A stretch of 64,000 nucleotides of DNA from Deuterostichococcus epilithicus (lineage: Eukaryota; Chlorophyta; Trebouxiophyceae; Prasiolales; Stichococcaceae), in contig JAVTLE010000005.1 of assembly GCA_033439295.1 (NCBI GenBank), forward strand, positions 3,150,501-3,214,500. The letters are read 5' to 3'. A model generated the notes under the pieces. It saw nothing but the letters and a program-made list of their open reading frames with translations, was not told the origin of the DNA and ran no database searches. Positions 11,372 to 28,578 of the stretch are shown piece by piece. Within the stretch, counting starts at the first letter, position 1, and every line of letters starts with the position of its first letter. The position numbers and the translations under genes are program-made.

Positions 11372-11898
11372 TTACAGAGCCAGCATACTATTACACATAA
11401 AATAGGTGTGACGACCGCCAAAGCCATTCCTAGGGGTCCCAAGTTGACCAGTCGTTCCAGCAGCGGAAAGGAAGGCGGCGGCGCCCAAAAGCTCACAGAA
11501 ACTGCCCACAGCACTTCCCCAGGCAAAATGGGTGGGAAAGTCAACTCGCAGAACGACACAAACATGTCCCCTTCGATCCGGCCCCGGCCAATCCCAAACA
11601 CACCGCGAACAATTGTCATGTTGTTGGGTCAAAATCTATAGCTGCCTGCTCCAAGCACCCATGGTCCCTCCAGTCAGGTGAGATCGTCGTGCGCGTCAAT
11701 GTGCCGCCCGCGCTCAAGCGGTGGCGCTGCGGTCATGCCGAGATGCCCCGCCTTGCTGCCACCCTGCTGTCGCTGGCATGTGCTTTCTCACACGCCGCAA
11801 GCAGCAGAGCCGCCGCAAGTAGGGGATCCGCCCGGCGGCCTGTCGCGCGCTGCCTTTGAGCGGTCCGCGACGCAGCTTTGCCGGCCACCGACTGAAAT

Positions 11899-14194
11899 TC
11901 AGCAGTCGCGCGGCAGCAGGCGTTCCAGGCGGGCACGCGTCTCTTCCAGCAGGTAGCTGGAATCCGACAGCGGGTAGAAATTGGCGTTGTTCAGCGGCTC
12001 CGCGCCCGCCTCCGCTGGGGTCAGCTCCGGCGCTGGGGTGCTGGGACTGCTGAGTTCCCGCTCCATGACTGTCCACTTGCCCTCCCTGTTGGCGGGCAGA
12101 AAGCATAACGGATTCAGCCTTGATGTCTTGAAGTGTGTCAAGTTGGCTTACAGACAGTATATGAAGGCTCAGACTCGAGTTTGGCTCAGGCATCCAGCAA
12201 TCACACCAGCTGTTTTAAACAAGAGCAGTCCGTGCCGACACCCCCCTGCGGTGTGCCCCTGGATACTCCAGACATCTTGCGTCTGAACATGTGAACGAAA
12301 ATGAACAATCATACTAAGGTGTGGCGCACCTGAGGCGGAGGGAGCGCTCCCAGTCGGTGATGCCGACATAGTAGTCGGGCGGGATCAGGAGGCTGCCCTG
12401 CGCCTCCACGCGGTAGCTGTACCCGCTGTCGGTGCAAAAGTCCAGCAGCTCCACTGGCTCGATGGGGCACACGCTCGGCACATGGTCCATCGTCGCCTCC
12501 AGCAGTCCCGAATACCTGTGCAGTTGAGCAGCAGCAGGTGGCGTCAGAGGCAGCGGACTGTTTCCACAACAGGTAGCTGCAGGTTGTGCGTGGATGGTGC
12601 TTGGCTGCATGGCAAAGTGGCTGACGATGCAGCAAGCACAGCCAAAGCGGCATGGTTCCTGGTGACATGCCCTGTTCTGCAGTCAACAGAGGGCAGCAAC
12701 GCACCGCTCGGCGTCCTCCTTCGATGAGAAGGCAATTATGGTGTCCTGCGGAAGGCCGTCGTCCCGAGACATGACGCGTAGCGAGTAGATCCCCTCGGTG
12801 TCCGTGGAGCCGACACCAAACAATATGACGTACACCTGCAGCCAGCATCAGCATCCAGTTACAAGCCATGACAAAGTTCGTTGGAAAACATGTCAGCAGG
12901 AGTGCTACCAGATATTGGCGGTTCAAGTACGAAGGCGGAGGGTGCAGCATGACGCACCTGAGACAGGTCCTGCAGCCAGGCCTGCTGGCCGGGCGAGCTG
13001 CTGTAGGCTGCGGCGCGGGCTGCGAGCGGCCACATAGTGTCTACGCTGCGGGCACCACCAAAGTTCTCCAGTGTTGGCATGCTGGTGGCGCCGCCGCCGC
13101 CGCTGCTGCTGCCGCCAGAGTATTCTGCATCGCCCTGGTCCCAGCTGTCCTCGACAGAGGTGGTCACCTCCTCCGTGGCGCTCTGGGCCCAACACCGGTC
13201 CAGCTCTGCGTCCAGACTCTGCCACAGCGGCCCAAGCCGCATCTTCTGCAACGACAGCAATGGAAGTGGGTCAGCTCTTTGTGAGGTGCCTGCAGCACAG
13301 ATGATAGGTGGGAGCAGAAATACATGTCTGAAACTGCAACCAGGAAAGGCCGGCACACGGAGGCCGGGTAAAGTACCCACCTGCCACTCAACATCGACGG
13401 AATCGCTGCTGTGAAAAGGGTCCCGCCCGTCTGCTGCGCCGGGCTGCACGCGAGCTGTCGCTTTACCGACATTCCGCCGCCTGTCGCTGCGTCGCGAAGC
13501 ACCTGCAAAGTGTGGACCAAGCAATCGTGAGTGCGAGCTTCCGGATCCAGATGCGTGAAGTGTCTGAAGCGAGCCCGCAGCGCCCTGCTGACCCCTGCGG
13601 TGCGAGAAGGCACAGATCGAATAGACCATCCACACTGAGGTGGCCGGAACCAAGCAGCGCCTTGGAGGCCTCCAGATACGCTCGGGAGAAGCAGCCACCC
13701 TGCACGAGCCACGCAACGCAAAACAGCTGGGGGTACAGCGCAACGAGGCACTGTGCTATGCGAAGGACACTGTTGGAAGAGCAGGAGCTAAGATCCTTTT
13801 GCGATGGCAATGGCCACTCGCACAAGGCGCAGCCCCCCCCCCGCGTGGTTGACGCTACAAAATATCATCTGAGCCGACGGACGCCCCACACGCCGGACGG
13901 ACTGCAAGCTGGGCTTGCAGAGGCTTGCATTCGCCCGAGGCTCAATCACGATGACGCGCAACGCCCCGCGCAACCGCGCCTGGCCGGCAGCGAGCCGGAC
14001 GTCTTATGACTGAGATTTGGCCCCTACGCGGGGCCGCTGACCCAAGCTGGCGGCTTGCCACAGGTTGTCCCGCATAGCACTCCAGCAACGGCGCACAGCG
14101 GTGCTGCAACTGTACCTGTGCTGGACGTGAGGCGCGCACGGCCGGCGGACGCCGTCTCCAGCCGAGTCGGGCCTGCCAAAAATGCCCCCTTCAT
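11899..14194 (-). CDS. DUF3110 domain protein, probably plastid
   Basis: Firm exons on the minus strand: 12958-13245, 12705-12835, 12330-12515, 11899-12085 (stop), all in matching phase; another exon ends at 13381. The core reads VYVILFGVGSTDTEGIYSLR, then DTIIAFSSKEDAERYSGLLE, then VELLDFCTDSGYSYRVE. This is the DUF3110 fold of cyanobacteria and plastids (VYVLLFN, EGIHSL, F-x2-EDDA-x-RYA-x-LLEA). Residues before it (KMRLGPLWQSLDAELDRCW and a Gly/Ser stretch) are not recognised. After the domain comes LREGKWTVMERE and a disordered C-tail. A possible first exon, 14116-14194, codes a Ser/Arg/Ala-rich start (MKGAFLAGPTRLETASAGR) like a plastid transit peptide, but the join between it and 13381 is not resolved. 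Function of DUF3110 is unknown. Confidence 0.8.
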
Positions 14195-14651
14195 GGCGAA
14201 GCCGCTTCCGGTTCAGGACGAGAGCCCCCGCCGGTCGCAGTAATGCCGGCTTAACAGCAGCAGGGCGTGGGCATCGTTGCCGCGCCGTGCCTGCCGTGCC
14301 TGCCGCGCTAGGAGGGAGAGGGCCACTCTGCCGTGTGAGGAAATCTGATCACCCCTGAGCTTGGGGGTAACGAATTCAACAACGGGACTGGTTTTGGGGT
14401 TTAAGCACTTCTTGCCTTCGCAGGAGGAGCGCATGCGATCCATGATGCTATAACACTGATAAACACAGCTGAACAGCTTACACAGTAGAAACAGTCCGTC
14501 TGATAAGCCGTGGGCTCGTCCTGCTGTGCGTGTCCGTTCGCAGCGGGTGCTTCAGGTTTCCCCGGGTGTCAGACTCCTTTTCAAGTCCGAGACGTCGGCC
14601 TGCAGGCGATGCTGTGAACCTGTCTTTCTTCCCTCTGCACCGTCTAGAAAC
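14195..14651. promoter_or_regulatory. Divergent promoter region, DUF3110 (-) / MSI4-like (+)
   Basis: About 457 bases lie between outward-facing genes, if the 14194 start is right. The MSI4-like start sits in a good context (AAACATGGAG). No clear TATA box was seen. Confidence 0.45.
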
Positions 14652-17600
14652 ATGGAGGACGAGGAACTGACCTACGACAAGGCGCAATACGACTCCTGGA
14701 AGCAATTAACACCCTTGCTGTATGATTGGTTCACGAACCACAATCTGACATGGCCGTCGCTCTCCTGTCGCTGGGGCCGCGTCAAAGAGGATCAGAAGTG
14801 GAAGCGGAAGCAGCTGCTGTACCTGTCGGAGCAGGTAACGGCTGCGATCACGAAATCGCTTCTGCGCATTGTGCCTCAAAACGGCAGCTGCTGTACATGT
14901 CCGAGCAGGTAAGGGGTGCTGTCTTGAAGCAGCTGTGCGCAGCGTGCCTCAATATCCGCGATGGGACGTCGGTCATGCTGCAGGCTGAGCTCGTGTGTGC
15001 CCCGCAGACCACCGGCAATGCCAAAAACACGCTGACCATCATGACGGCGGACGTCATTAAGGTGGGCGTCTGGATGTGATCAATTCACTCCGATGAAAGC
15101 GCGGATCATGCAGCCGCGCAGCTGTCCGTGCTCGCCCGCGACTCATGCATTCCCTGACATTCTCTGACGTCATTGCAGCCGCGGGTGGCAGCCGGGGAGG
15201 TCATCAGGACCTTCAACGAGTCCAACAAGAGCCCCTACATCAAGCGGCAGCAGACCATCTTCCACCCGGGGGAGGTGCGACGACTGCCCTGCCACTTGAA
15301 ACGAAATCCTGCAGACATGCACCCACCTGATCGATAGCGGGCCGTGCCAAGGACATCAATTGCAAGCATTCCTTTGAAACGCTTCTCATTGCAAATGGCG
15401 GTTCTTCAGGTTGCTCTCTTTCAAATCGGCGACAATAGGTGAACAAGATCCGGGAGGTGCCGGGCTACGAGTCCATCATCGTGACGCACACCGACCAGCC
15501 CGAGCTCTACGTCTGGAGCCTGGAGCGGCAGCCGGACCGCGCCCAGGACCGGGTGAGAATCAGGCATAGCCCATGTCAGTCACACCCATGGCCACGCTGG
15601 GTGGTGAGCAGTGCGCTAGATAGGCTGCTTCCTGCTAGTCCACCTTGACAATACATCCAAGGCTTGGTGCTGGGAGGCGAGCACCGCAACTGGAACAAGC
15701 AGGGGTCCTCGAAGCAATGGCCTGGCTGTGGTCGTACAGTAAAAGCTTCGCGAAGCAACTGCCTTTGCTGGCTTTGGCAGTAGCCATCGTGCTGGCTGGC
15801 CGCGTCAGAACTAGCACACCGCTGAGTAAAGAGACTGGGCTGTGTTGGCGCCGGCAGGGCTTGCCAAAGCGATTCACTGACTGAGTGACTCCGCGCGCAC
15901 TGCCAGGGCTCCTCAAAGCAGCAGGACCCGGTGGTGGCAGACGTGGTACTGTCTGGCTGTGTGCTTGCGTCAGCGGGTGTCTGAGTGAATAATTCGGCTC
16001 TGTCAAGGACTGAGCGGGCCTCCTCCAGGTAGCAGGACTGTGTGGCGGCGGCTCCCCGAAAGCAATTGCCTGACTGCACTGGCACACCTGGGCTCTTCCG
16101 TGCAGCTGACTGGATGTGTCGGCACCAACGGGCAGGGCTCCTCCAAGCAGCAGGACTCGGTCGCAGACATGGTGCTGGTAGGCCACAAGGACATCGCGGA
16201 GTTTGCGGAGGGCATCTCCAACGCAGCGCCGCTCGTGGCCAGCGGCGGGCGCGACACCAATGTGAGCCATTCTGCGCTGGCTGGACTGGCTGGACAGCGA
16301 ACAGGCTGGGCAGCAAACAGCATGCGGTGCCCTGCCGCGCTCACAAGACGCGGCGTTGCGATGTTCATGACTCTCGAACGGACAGGGTGGTGCTGTCCTG
16401 ATGCTGTTTCTCCACATCTTGCAGGTGCTCATCTGGAATCTGGGGGACCAGGTGACGTCGCTCAGCGCGGTCGGCGGCATGCCCTCCACCGCCTTCCCGC
16501 AGACAAAGCTCAGCCCGCAGACGACGCTGCAGGTGTGGGCTTTGCCACCCACAGAACGACTGGCTGTCCACCTGTGATAGCTGCACCCATCAACTGCAAC
16601 ACGCCAGCCTGCTGCTGCCGGTGGGCGACAGCCTCTGATGACGTTTGCTGCCAGTGGCAGACTCGTTGCTGACAGAGAGTTCGTCAGAGCTGGCACGGCG
16701 CACTGCCATGGGCGTCCTCCTTACCTGCCACCTTTCCACCCTGCTGCCTTTTCCGTGCTCCAGGGGCACGAGTCCACCATCGAGGATGTGGTATTCAAGC
16801 CGGGCAGCGGGGAGTGCCTGGCCTCCGTCGGCGACGACCAGTGCCTGCTGCTGTGGGACACACGCGCAGGCACCGCGCCCGCCACTCGCGTCGCCCAGGT
16901 GATGCAGACGCACATGCACAGCACCAAGGGGACGGTACTGCACACGCACACGTCCGCACGAAGGGGGTGATGCTGCACGTGCACCTACATCCGAGCTAAG
17001 CGCTGCTGGCTGCAAGCACCGATGGAGCAGCATTCAGCCAGCCACAGAGGACTGACAGCCCGGCGGCGCATGCTCATGTGTGCGGCACGGCGGCCCGGTG
17101 CCTGCCAAGTGGTCCAGAATGTGCGGCAGGCTCCGAGCTGAATGTGAGGGGCGCTTGTGGCCACAGGCTCACGGCGCCCATGACCTGCACACTGTTGACT
17201 GGTGCGGCCTGCGGGACTATATGGTCGCCACAGGTGGGCAATGCATACTGTGCCTCTTCTTTCTGGCATGACATATGCATGGCTCATGAGCGCCTCCAGA
17301 TGTAGCACGTCCGTCCTCCTGCCTCGTGGCACACACATGTCATGTGAAGGTATGTCAGGGGATTGTGTGTATGTATAGTGTGCCAAATAGGCACACACAT
17401 GTCATGTGCATGATATGTCAGGAGGCTATGTGTATGTATAGTGTGCCAAATAGCCGGGTTGTACGTCTGCAGGCGCGGCAGACGGCACGATAAAGGTGTG
17501 GGACATGCGGCAGCTGGGCGGTGCCAACCCGCCAGCGCTGCACACCTTCAGCATGCATACAGAGGCAGTCATGCGGGTGGAGTGGAGTCCCCACCGCGCC

Positions 17601-19270
17601 GGCGGCCTGGTGAGCTTGCCTGAGCCTTGCCTTGCCTGTCCTAATATTTGATGAGGTTGCAGTGACATGAGTGGTCATTCCTGATGCGGCGCATGCCTTC
17701 AAGGTGCCAGTTTTGCACAAGCGACCTGTCTGGTCTGCATTTGGAAGGGATCGGCATGCTAGCGGCCATCGACCTGGATGATGCCTGCAGTTGCTGCACC
17801 CACCGGCGTGTGCCCGCTCGTGCTCCGGCAGCCAAGCATGGGCTCGACGGACTGCGCCGCCCAGCGTCCCCACAGGCCCCGAGCAGCGCCATGCAAGCGG
17901 GCCAGGGGCACCCCAAGGGCAGCAGGAAGGGCGGCAGGGGTCGCATCGGGACGACCGTGCGTGTCTCTCGAACCCTGCAGGCCTCCAGCGGCGAGGACCG
18001 GCTGGTGCACATCTGGGACCTGGACCAGAAGCGGGAGACGGAGGGCGCCCCCGAGGCCAAGCGCGCGCGCGTGGCGCTGCCCAAGGAGCTCATGCTGACG
18101 CACGCCGGCCACCGCGCCCCGGTGCGCTTGCTGCCGTGGATGCGCTGAGGGCTCAATGCCACCGGACGCCTGCCTGGCGAGCCATGCTGACTGGGCCCGA
18201 CGATGGATCGAACAGCCGCACACCTTGCGTCGTCCGAGATCGAGGAGCATGACGGCGTCATTCACGGCCCGAGGACGGGCTCTCGATGTGCTGCGCATTT
18301 GCCCGACCTTTGAATGCTTCTGGCTCTGGTTGCTTCTGGCACACCTCCAAGCCTCCCTGGGCGCAGGTGGTGGACTTCCAATGGAACCCGCACGACCCAT
18401 GGACCATCATGAGCGTGTCGGACGAGAGCCAGATGGAGGGCGGCGGCACGCTGCAGTTGTGGCGCATCTCCGACCTGCTGCACCGCCCCGAGGAGGAGGT
18501 CCTCGCCGAGCTGGAGGCCAACAGGTACGGTGTTTCGTCGAAAATGTTCGCCATGAAGGATGCAGCCGGCTGGTGCCATGGCCCAAACGCTGGGCAGGCT
18601 GATGGCGCTCAGTTTATTGTGCTGATGGGGCGTTGCCTGATTTGCGAGTAAACTCGCAAGACGGTGGGTCTCTGCCGCGCTGTGTTCTGCAACAACAATC
18701 ACGCTGTCATTCACCACTTTGAGGGGATGACTGCTCTTGTTCCCACAGCTAGTCAGCAAGTCAGCAATCGTTCCTGAAGCCTTAGCAATTGCCCCTCGAC
18801 TCCGTCGGCAAACCTGCGATTCGCAATGGTACAGGGAGTTCATCGTCACCGGGAAGATGCCCGGGAAGCCCGCCGAGGGCGAGGCACCGGCAGCGGCGGA
18901 TGGTGCGGAGGCGGCGTCGGCGCAGAACGGCACGGGCGGCACCGCCGCCGAGGCAGGCGCCAATGCGGCGGCGGCGGCCGNCAACGCGGCAGCTGACGCA
19001 GCAGAAGCGGCTCAGGGNGNGGCAGATGCTGCGGACGCNGCGGCGGCGGNGGGGCCGCCGACGTCCCCCAAGGCTGCTCAAATTGCGAATGCCGCTGTGG
19101 CGGCGGACGCAGCCGCGGCGGCAGGGCTGGATGACGCGGCAGCGCCGAGCAGCGACGTGCCGCCGGCGACGGACACGCAGCCGATGCAAGTGGACGACGC
19201 TCCCGCTGCTGCTGAGGGCGGCAAGGAGTCGCCACAGCCCGAACCCGCGCAGGATGCGCCACCGCCATGA
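14652..19270 (+). CDS. MSI4: MSI4/FVE-like WD40 histone-binding protein (RBBP4/7 family)
   Basis: Twelve exons fit in phase: 14652-14834, 15008-15061, 15179-15274, 15439-15552, 16136-16261, 16425-16532, 16764-16898, 17167-17233, 17473-17609, 17981-18121, 18367-18524, 18835-19270 (TGA); 584 residues. The N-terminus YDSWKQLTPLLYDWFTNH and LTWPSLSCRWG is the histone H4-binding helix and first blade of RBBP4-type proteins. VKPRVAAGEVIRTFNES, HPGEVNKIREVPG and THTDQPELYVWSLERQPDR follow the plant FVE/MSI4 pattern. Later blades: GHKDIAEFAEG, GHESTIEDVVFKPG, WDTRAGTAP, HDLHTVDWCG, DGTIKVWDMRQLGG, SSGEDRLVHIWDLD, VVDFQWNPHDPWTIMSVSD, and the closing helix WRISDLLHRPEEEVL. Relatives work in histone deacetylase, Polycomb and CUL4-DDB1 complexes. 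Odd: the last ~140 residues are an Ala/Glu/Asp-rich tail broken by Ns, so its exact length is unsure. Introns 1 and 4 carry copies of exon sequence. Confidence 0.93.
14811..14958. repeat. Duplicated exon end and donor in MSI4 intron 1
   Basis: 14811-~14884 (end of exon 1 plus its GTAACGG donor) is repeated at 14885-~14958 (cagctgctgtacatgtccga and GTAAGGG donor). The second copy keeps LLYMSEQ and a good donor, so it could act as an alternative 5' splice site. Confidence 0.8.
15657..16180. repeat. Several degenerate copies of the exon 5 start in MSI4 intron 4
   Basis: The real exon 5 starts at 16136 with ggctcctccaagcagcagga. A close copy with its own CCAG acceptor starts at 15907 and reads SSKQQDPVVADVVL. 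Weaker copies lie near 15694 and 16020. Neighbouring words such as tgtgttggcgcc versus tgtgtcggcacc also recur. Confidence 0.8.
17328..17453. repeat. Tandem ~63-bp repeat in MSI4 intron 8
   Basis: 17328-17390 and 17391-17453 share ggcacacacatgtcatgtg, tatgtcagg and gtatgtatagtgtgccaaat. The right copy ends 19 bases before the acceptor of the exon 17473-17609. Confidence 0.9.
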
Positions 19271-19717
19271 ATGAGGCTGCAGGCGGAGCTTAGCGAGGCG
19301 CTCTGAGCGTCGACGATAGCATTGAGCAGCGCCAGTATGCGCAGCCTACCGTTGGATCGGTCAGCTGTCCTGCTTCCAACGATCGTGAACAGGCTGGCAA
19401 CTACAAGCAACTGCAGGCCATGGTTTGCCTGTGAGCGGTCAGCGGTGACGGAAGCACCTGGAAGCAAAGACCTGAGCACCTTCTCGACCCCGAGGTGCTT
19501 CTCGACTCGGGGCGGGGTGCATTAACGCAGACCTGTGCATTCGCCTCGTATCCGTATCAGCAACCTGCCATTTGTGTTCTGACATCGCCTGGTCGCGTTG
19601 CGAAGCGTTGACAGCAGCGCATAATAGGCCTGCGTACGTGGGAGCGTTTGTTGCGTCATCAGATCGGTCGCTGTAGCGCCAGAGGCACGCTTGCATTGGG
19701 CAGGAACACCAGTCAGC
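19271..19717. other. Intergenic, MSI4 3' flank and CDC48 promoter
   Basis: Head-to-tail spacing of 447 bases. No coding sequence was recognised, and no TGTAA was seen. Confidence 0.5.
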
Positions 19718-26142
<6,425 letters not shown>

Positions 26143-26809
26143 ATAACCACCGCAGTGCGGCAGCGACTGCAGGCTGGTACGCAGTCAAAGTTCTCGCTGT
26201 TGGAGCTGGGCGGCCTGCCAGAGGGGTGAGCAGCGCCTCGCAGCATACCCGCGCAGCAGTTGCCCGGGCCGCGCTGCCGGCTGCACCGGCATTCTTGGCA
26301 AACAAAGAGCGGCTGCAACAGTGCGTTCGCCAGACAGCAACATGCGAATCCTCTTGCTCTAGTCAGTGCCGGGCGGACTCTGCCGTGAGCCGTGCCGCCC
26401 CTCCCCCCCAGGCTTGTAGACTCAGGGCAGCCACTGCCCGATTCTTGTAGCACCAAACTGCAGACACGCCTGTAAGAAGCTCGTGTTGTCTATCCGCAAT
26501 TCCTCTGCTGCGTCTGGCACTGCTCGAAGACTTGTTCAGGGTGCGCAAGGGGAGGAATGTGCACAAGCTGAGCACCTCACATCGGCATGGCAATGGTGTG
26601 GCTTGTGATCTCAGCGCTGCAGTTCTTATCTCTTCAGCTGCCATTGTCCTCAACACTGCTGCAAGCGCTCAGCGTTCGAATTTGAAAAAAGTCCGATCAC
26701 ATCGTTGTCGAAAATTTGCCGTTGCAACGCTCCAGCCTCACTCGAACTCCACCATCTGTCATCTTCCTCCGCTGTCTGTTCTGGCTGCGAGTGATTCGCC
26801 GGACGCACC
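26143..26809. other. Intergenic, CDC48 3' flank and b561 promoter
   Basis: Contains TGTAA at 26471, 329 bases past the CDC48 stop. Nothing coding was recognised. Confidence 0.5.
26471..26475 (+). terminator. TGTAA polyadenylation motif of CDC48
   Basis: First TGTAA after the CDC48 stop codon. Confidence 0.5.
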
Positions 26810-28135
26810 ATGAGACCGCTGGAGCTAGCTGTCCATGCGATGGTCGCCGCGACAGTGGCGTCCATATGCGCGGCGCTGTTCAATGGCACCCTGTTCGCCT
26901 ACCACCCGACACTCATGTCGATCGGCTACCTGGCAGCCATGTCAGAGGGTGTGTTGACGGCGGTGAAGTTCCGGAGGCTGGAGGGCTCGCAGCGCGGGGC
27001 GGCAATCCAGCGCCATTTCTACATTCAGCTGGTGGCCACCCTCGCGGCGGCGGGCGGGTTCACAGCAATCTACTATAACAAGGTTCTTCCTTGCATTCAC
27101 TGCGGAGCAGTGCTTGATGAACATTGGGGTTTCCACGTTGGTGAACATCCCAGGCACATGACTGACAGGTCATCCATGGGAAGGCGCACTTCAAGACGAC
27201 TCATGGCAAGGTAGGCCAATGGGCTTTGTCCTTCGTTGAGGTGGGGGCTTGGACATGCCATGCACACAGACGCGCAGGCTGCTTGCTAATGACCGGGCTA
27301 CGTGCCTGCTCCCCACAGTTTGGCCTTACGACAGTCCTGCTGAGCGTTGCGGCGCCGCTGGGGGGGGTGCTCAGCTTCCGGAAATTCGGCTTGATAAACC
27401 TCCTCCCAGAGAGCCTACATGGCGCCGTGAAGTATGCACACCGCAAGGTGTGCAGCACATACTGTCTTGCCATGGCTGCATTTCATTTGATTTCCAACAA
27501 CTGCACAAGCTGTTTGGCATTCCCGTACCGGGCCAGATGCACCGACGAGTCGTCACACTTATGCCGGCAGCTTTTGAGGGGTCAATTGGCACGCAGGTGG
27601 GCATCATCACATGGCTGATGGCGCTGCTGACGGTTCAGCTGGCGCTGACGCACCCGTCAGTCGACAAGGTGGGATCCTGCCAGCATGACTGCGAGCAGCC
27701 AGGGACGTAGTGCGCTGCACTCTTGCAAATCACTGCACCCAGGCCCATCTTGGTGACAGCTACTCAGCAAGGCGCATGCAAGGGCTTTGCAAGTCCCCTC
27801 TGCTGTGTCGTCCCAGGTGATCCTGAGTCCACACATGCTACCTTCTTGCATGACGCGCTGATGCTGTTCTGGCAGGTGGCGGTGACTGGCATTGCGTTTG
27901 ATGCAGAACAAACTGACGTTTTCTGGGGTGAAGCGCCGACCGCGTGTTGCTAATTCCTATGCAGGGCGCGCTGACGGTGTTCTGGCGGGTGGCGGTGGGC
28001 GCGCTGGGGCTGCTGGTGTTTGCAGCGGCCTACACAGAGCCGATCGGCAAGCCGGTGACGCGGCAGGCAGACGAGGTGCAGATGAGCAGCATCCGGGGCG
28101 GCGGCGAAGACGAGCAGCTGGCCAAGACGCTCTAG
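26810..28135 (+). CDS. Cytochrome b561-domain membrane protein (CYB561D type)
   Basis: Five exons fit in phase: 26810-27082, 27169-27210, 27319-27447, 27597-27668, 27965-28135 (TAG); 228 residues. The family carries electrons across membranes, from ascorbate or cytosolic reductant to ferric iron or monodehydroascorbate, using two hemes held by helix histidines. Visible: FAYHPTLMSIGYLAAMSEG (second helix with first His), RHFYIQLVATL, VIHGKAHFKTTHGKFGL (paired His at the helix 3/4 loop), HGAVKYAHRK (later His) and helix IITWLMALLTVQLAL. The hydrophilic C-tail GGGEDEQLAKTL follows the last helix. Helix count and His spacing fit the short CYB561D2-like branch rather than the vesicular b561. Intron 4 holds a copy of the last exon's start. 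Confidence 0.85.
27855..28003. repeat. Copy of the b561 last-exon start inside intron 4
   Basis: gcgctgatgctgttctggca (about 27855) resembles gcgctgacggtgttctggcg (about 27967), and both are followed by ggtggcggtg. About 30 of 34 bases match. The second copy is coding. Confidence 0.75.
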
Positions 28136-28578
28136 CAATGAGCCGCACGGCGGCGCTGTCGCTGTGCAGATCAGGTCAAGGCGGCGCCGCAGCAACTGCA
28201 GAGCTTGCTGACAAGGGAATCTATCGACAAGAGGGAGGCTGGTCACGAGGAGCAGGTGCTGGCACATATACGAGCTCGAGGATTTTGCTAGGGGAGTAGA
28301 CACAAGCTGGTTCGAAAGAAGCTGAACAGAACTGACCAATTTCTGAACACCAATGTCGCAGATGCCTGATCACTACGTCGAGCGAGTACCACGGTCCTGC
28401 CCCAATTGGAGATACTGTGGAGCCAAACAATGTACATGGCCTGACGTACGTACGAATGTCTGTGTGCTCGTCACATTGTTGGACCAGGGCGGCGTGCAGC
28501 GGCCAGCGATAGCATCGCAGCCAGCCCCCTCATGCGCACGCCACCAGCGTCCAGACTTCAATTCTCAGGCATGAGGCA
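28136..28578. other. Intergenic, convergent 3' flanks of b561 and APX
   Basis: 443 bases between converging stop codons. No gene or clear TGTAA was seen. Confidence 0.5.

Larger units (their letters stand above)
10624..11898. other. eL41 3' flank and 1.1 kb without a recognised gene
   Basis: After the TGTAA at 10730, open frames exist at 10898-11223 (+) and 11305-11619 (-), but none shows a family motif or convincing exon structure. The 11305-11619 minus frame would be hydrophobic near its end. A short direct repeat lies at 11341-11371. The right end is the 3' flank of the DUF3110 gene. Confidence 0.4.

Noticed and set aside
11305-11619. Hydrophobic minus-strand frame (LGPLGMALAVVTPILCVIVC) as a small membrane protein
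   Set aside because: No splice support, no start context and no family match. The opposite strand is equally open, and a tandem repeat runs through its end.
12868-13284. Plus-strand frames opposite the DUF3110 exons
   Set aside because: Antisense shadow of a domain-supported minus-strand gene.
15907-15960. Copy SSKQQDPVVADVVL as the true MSI4 exon 5
   Set aside because: It soon runs into TGA and lacks the following GHKDIAEF blade. The copy at 16136 continues correctly.
28139-28299. b561 reading frame continuing past TAG at 28135
   Set aside because: The five-exon model ends cleanly with a polar tail. Downstream frames have no homology features.
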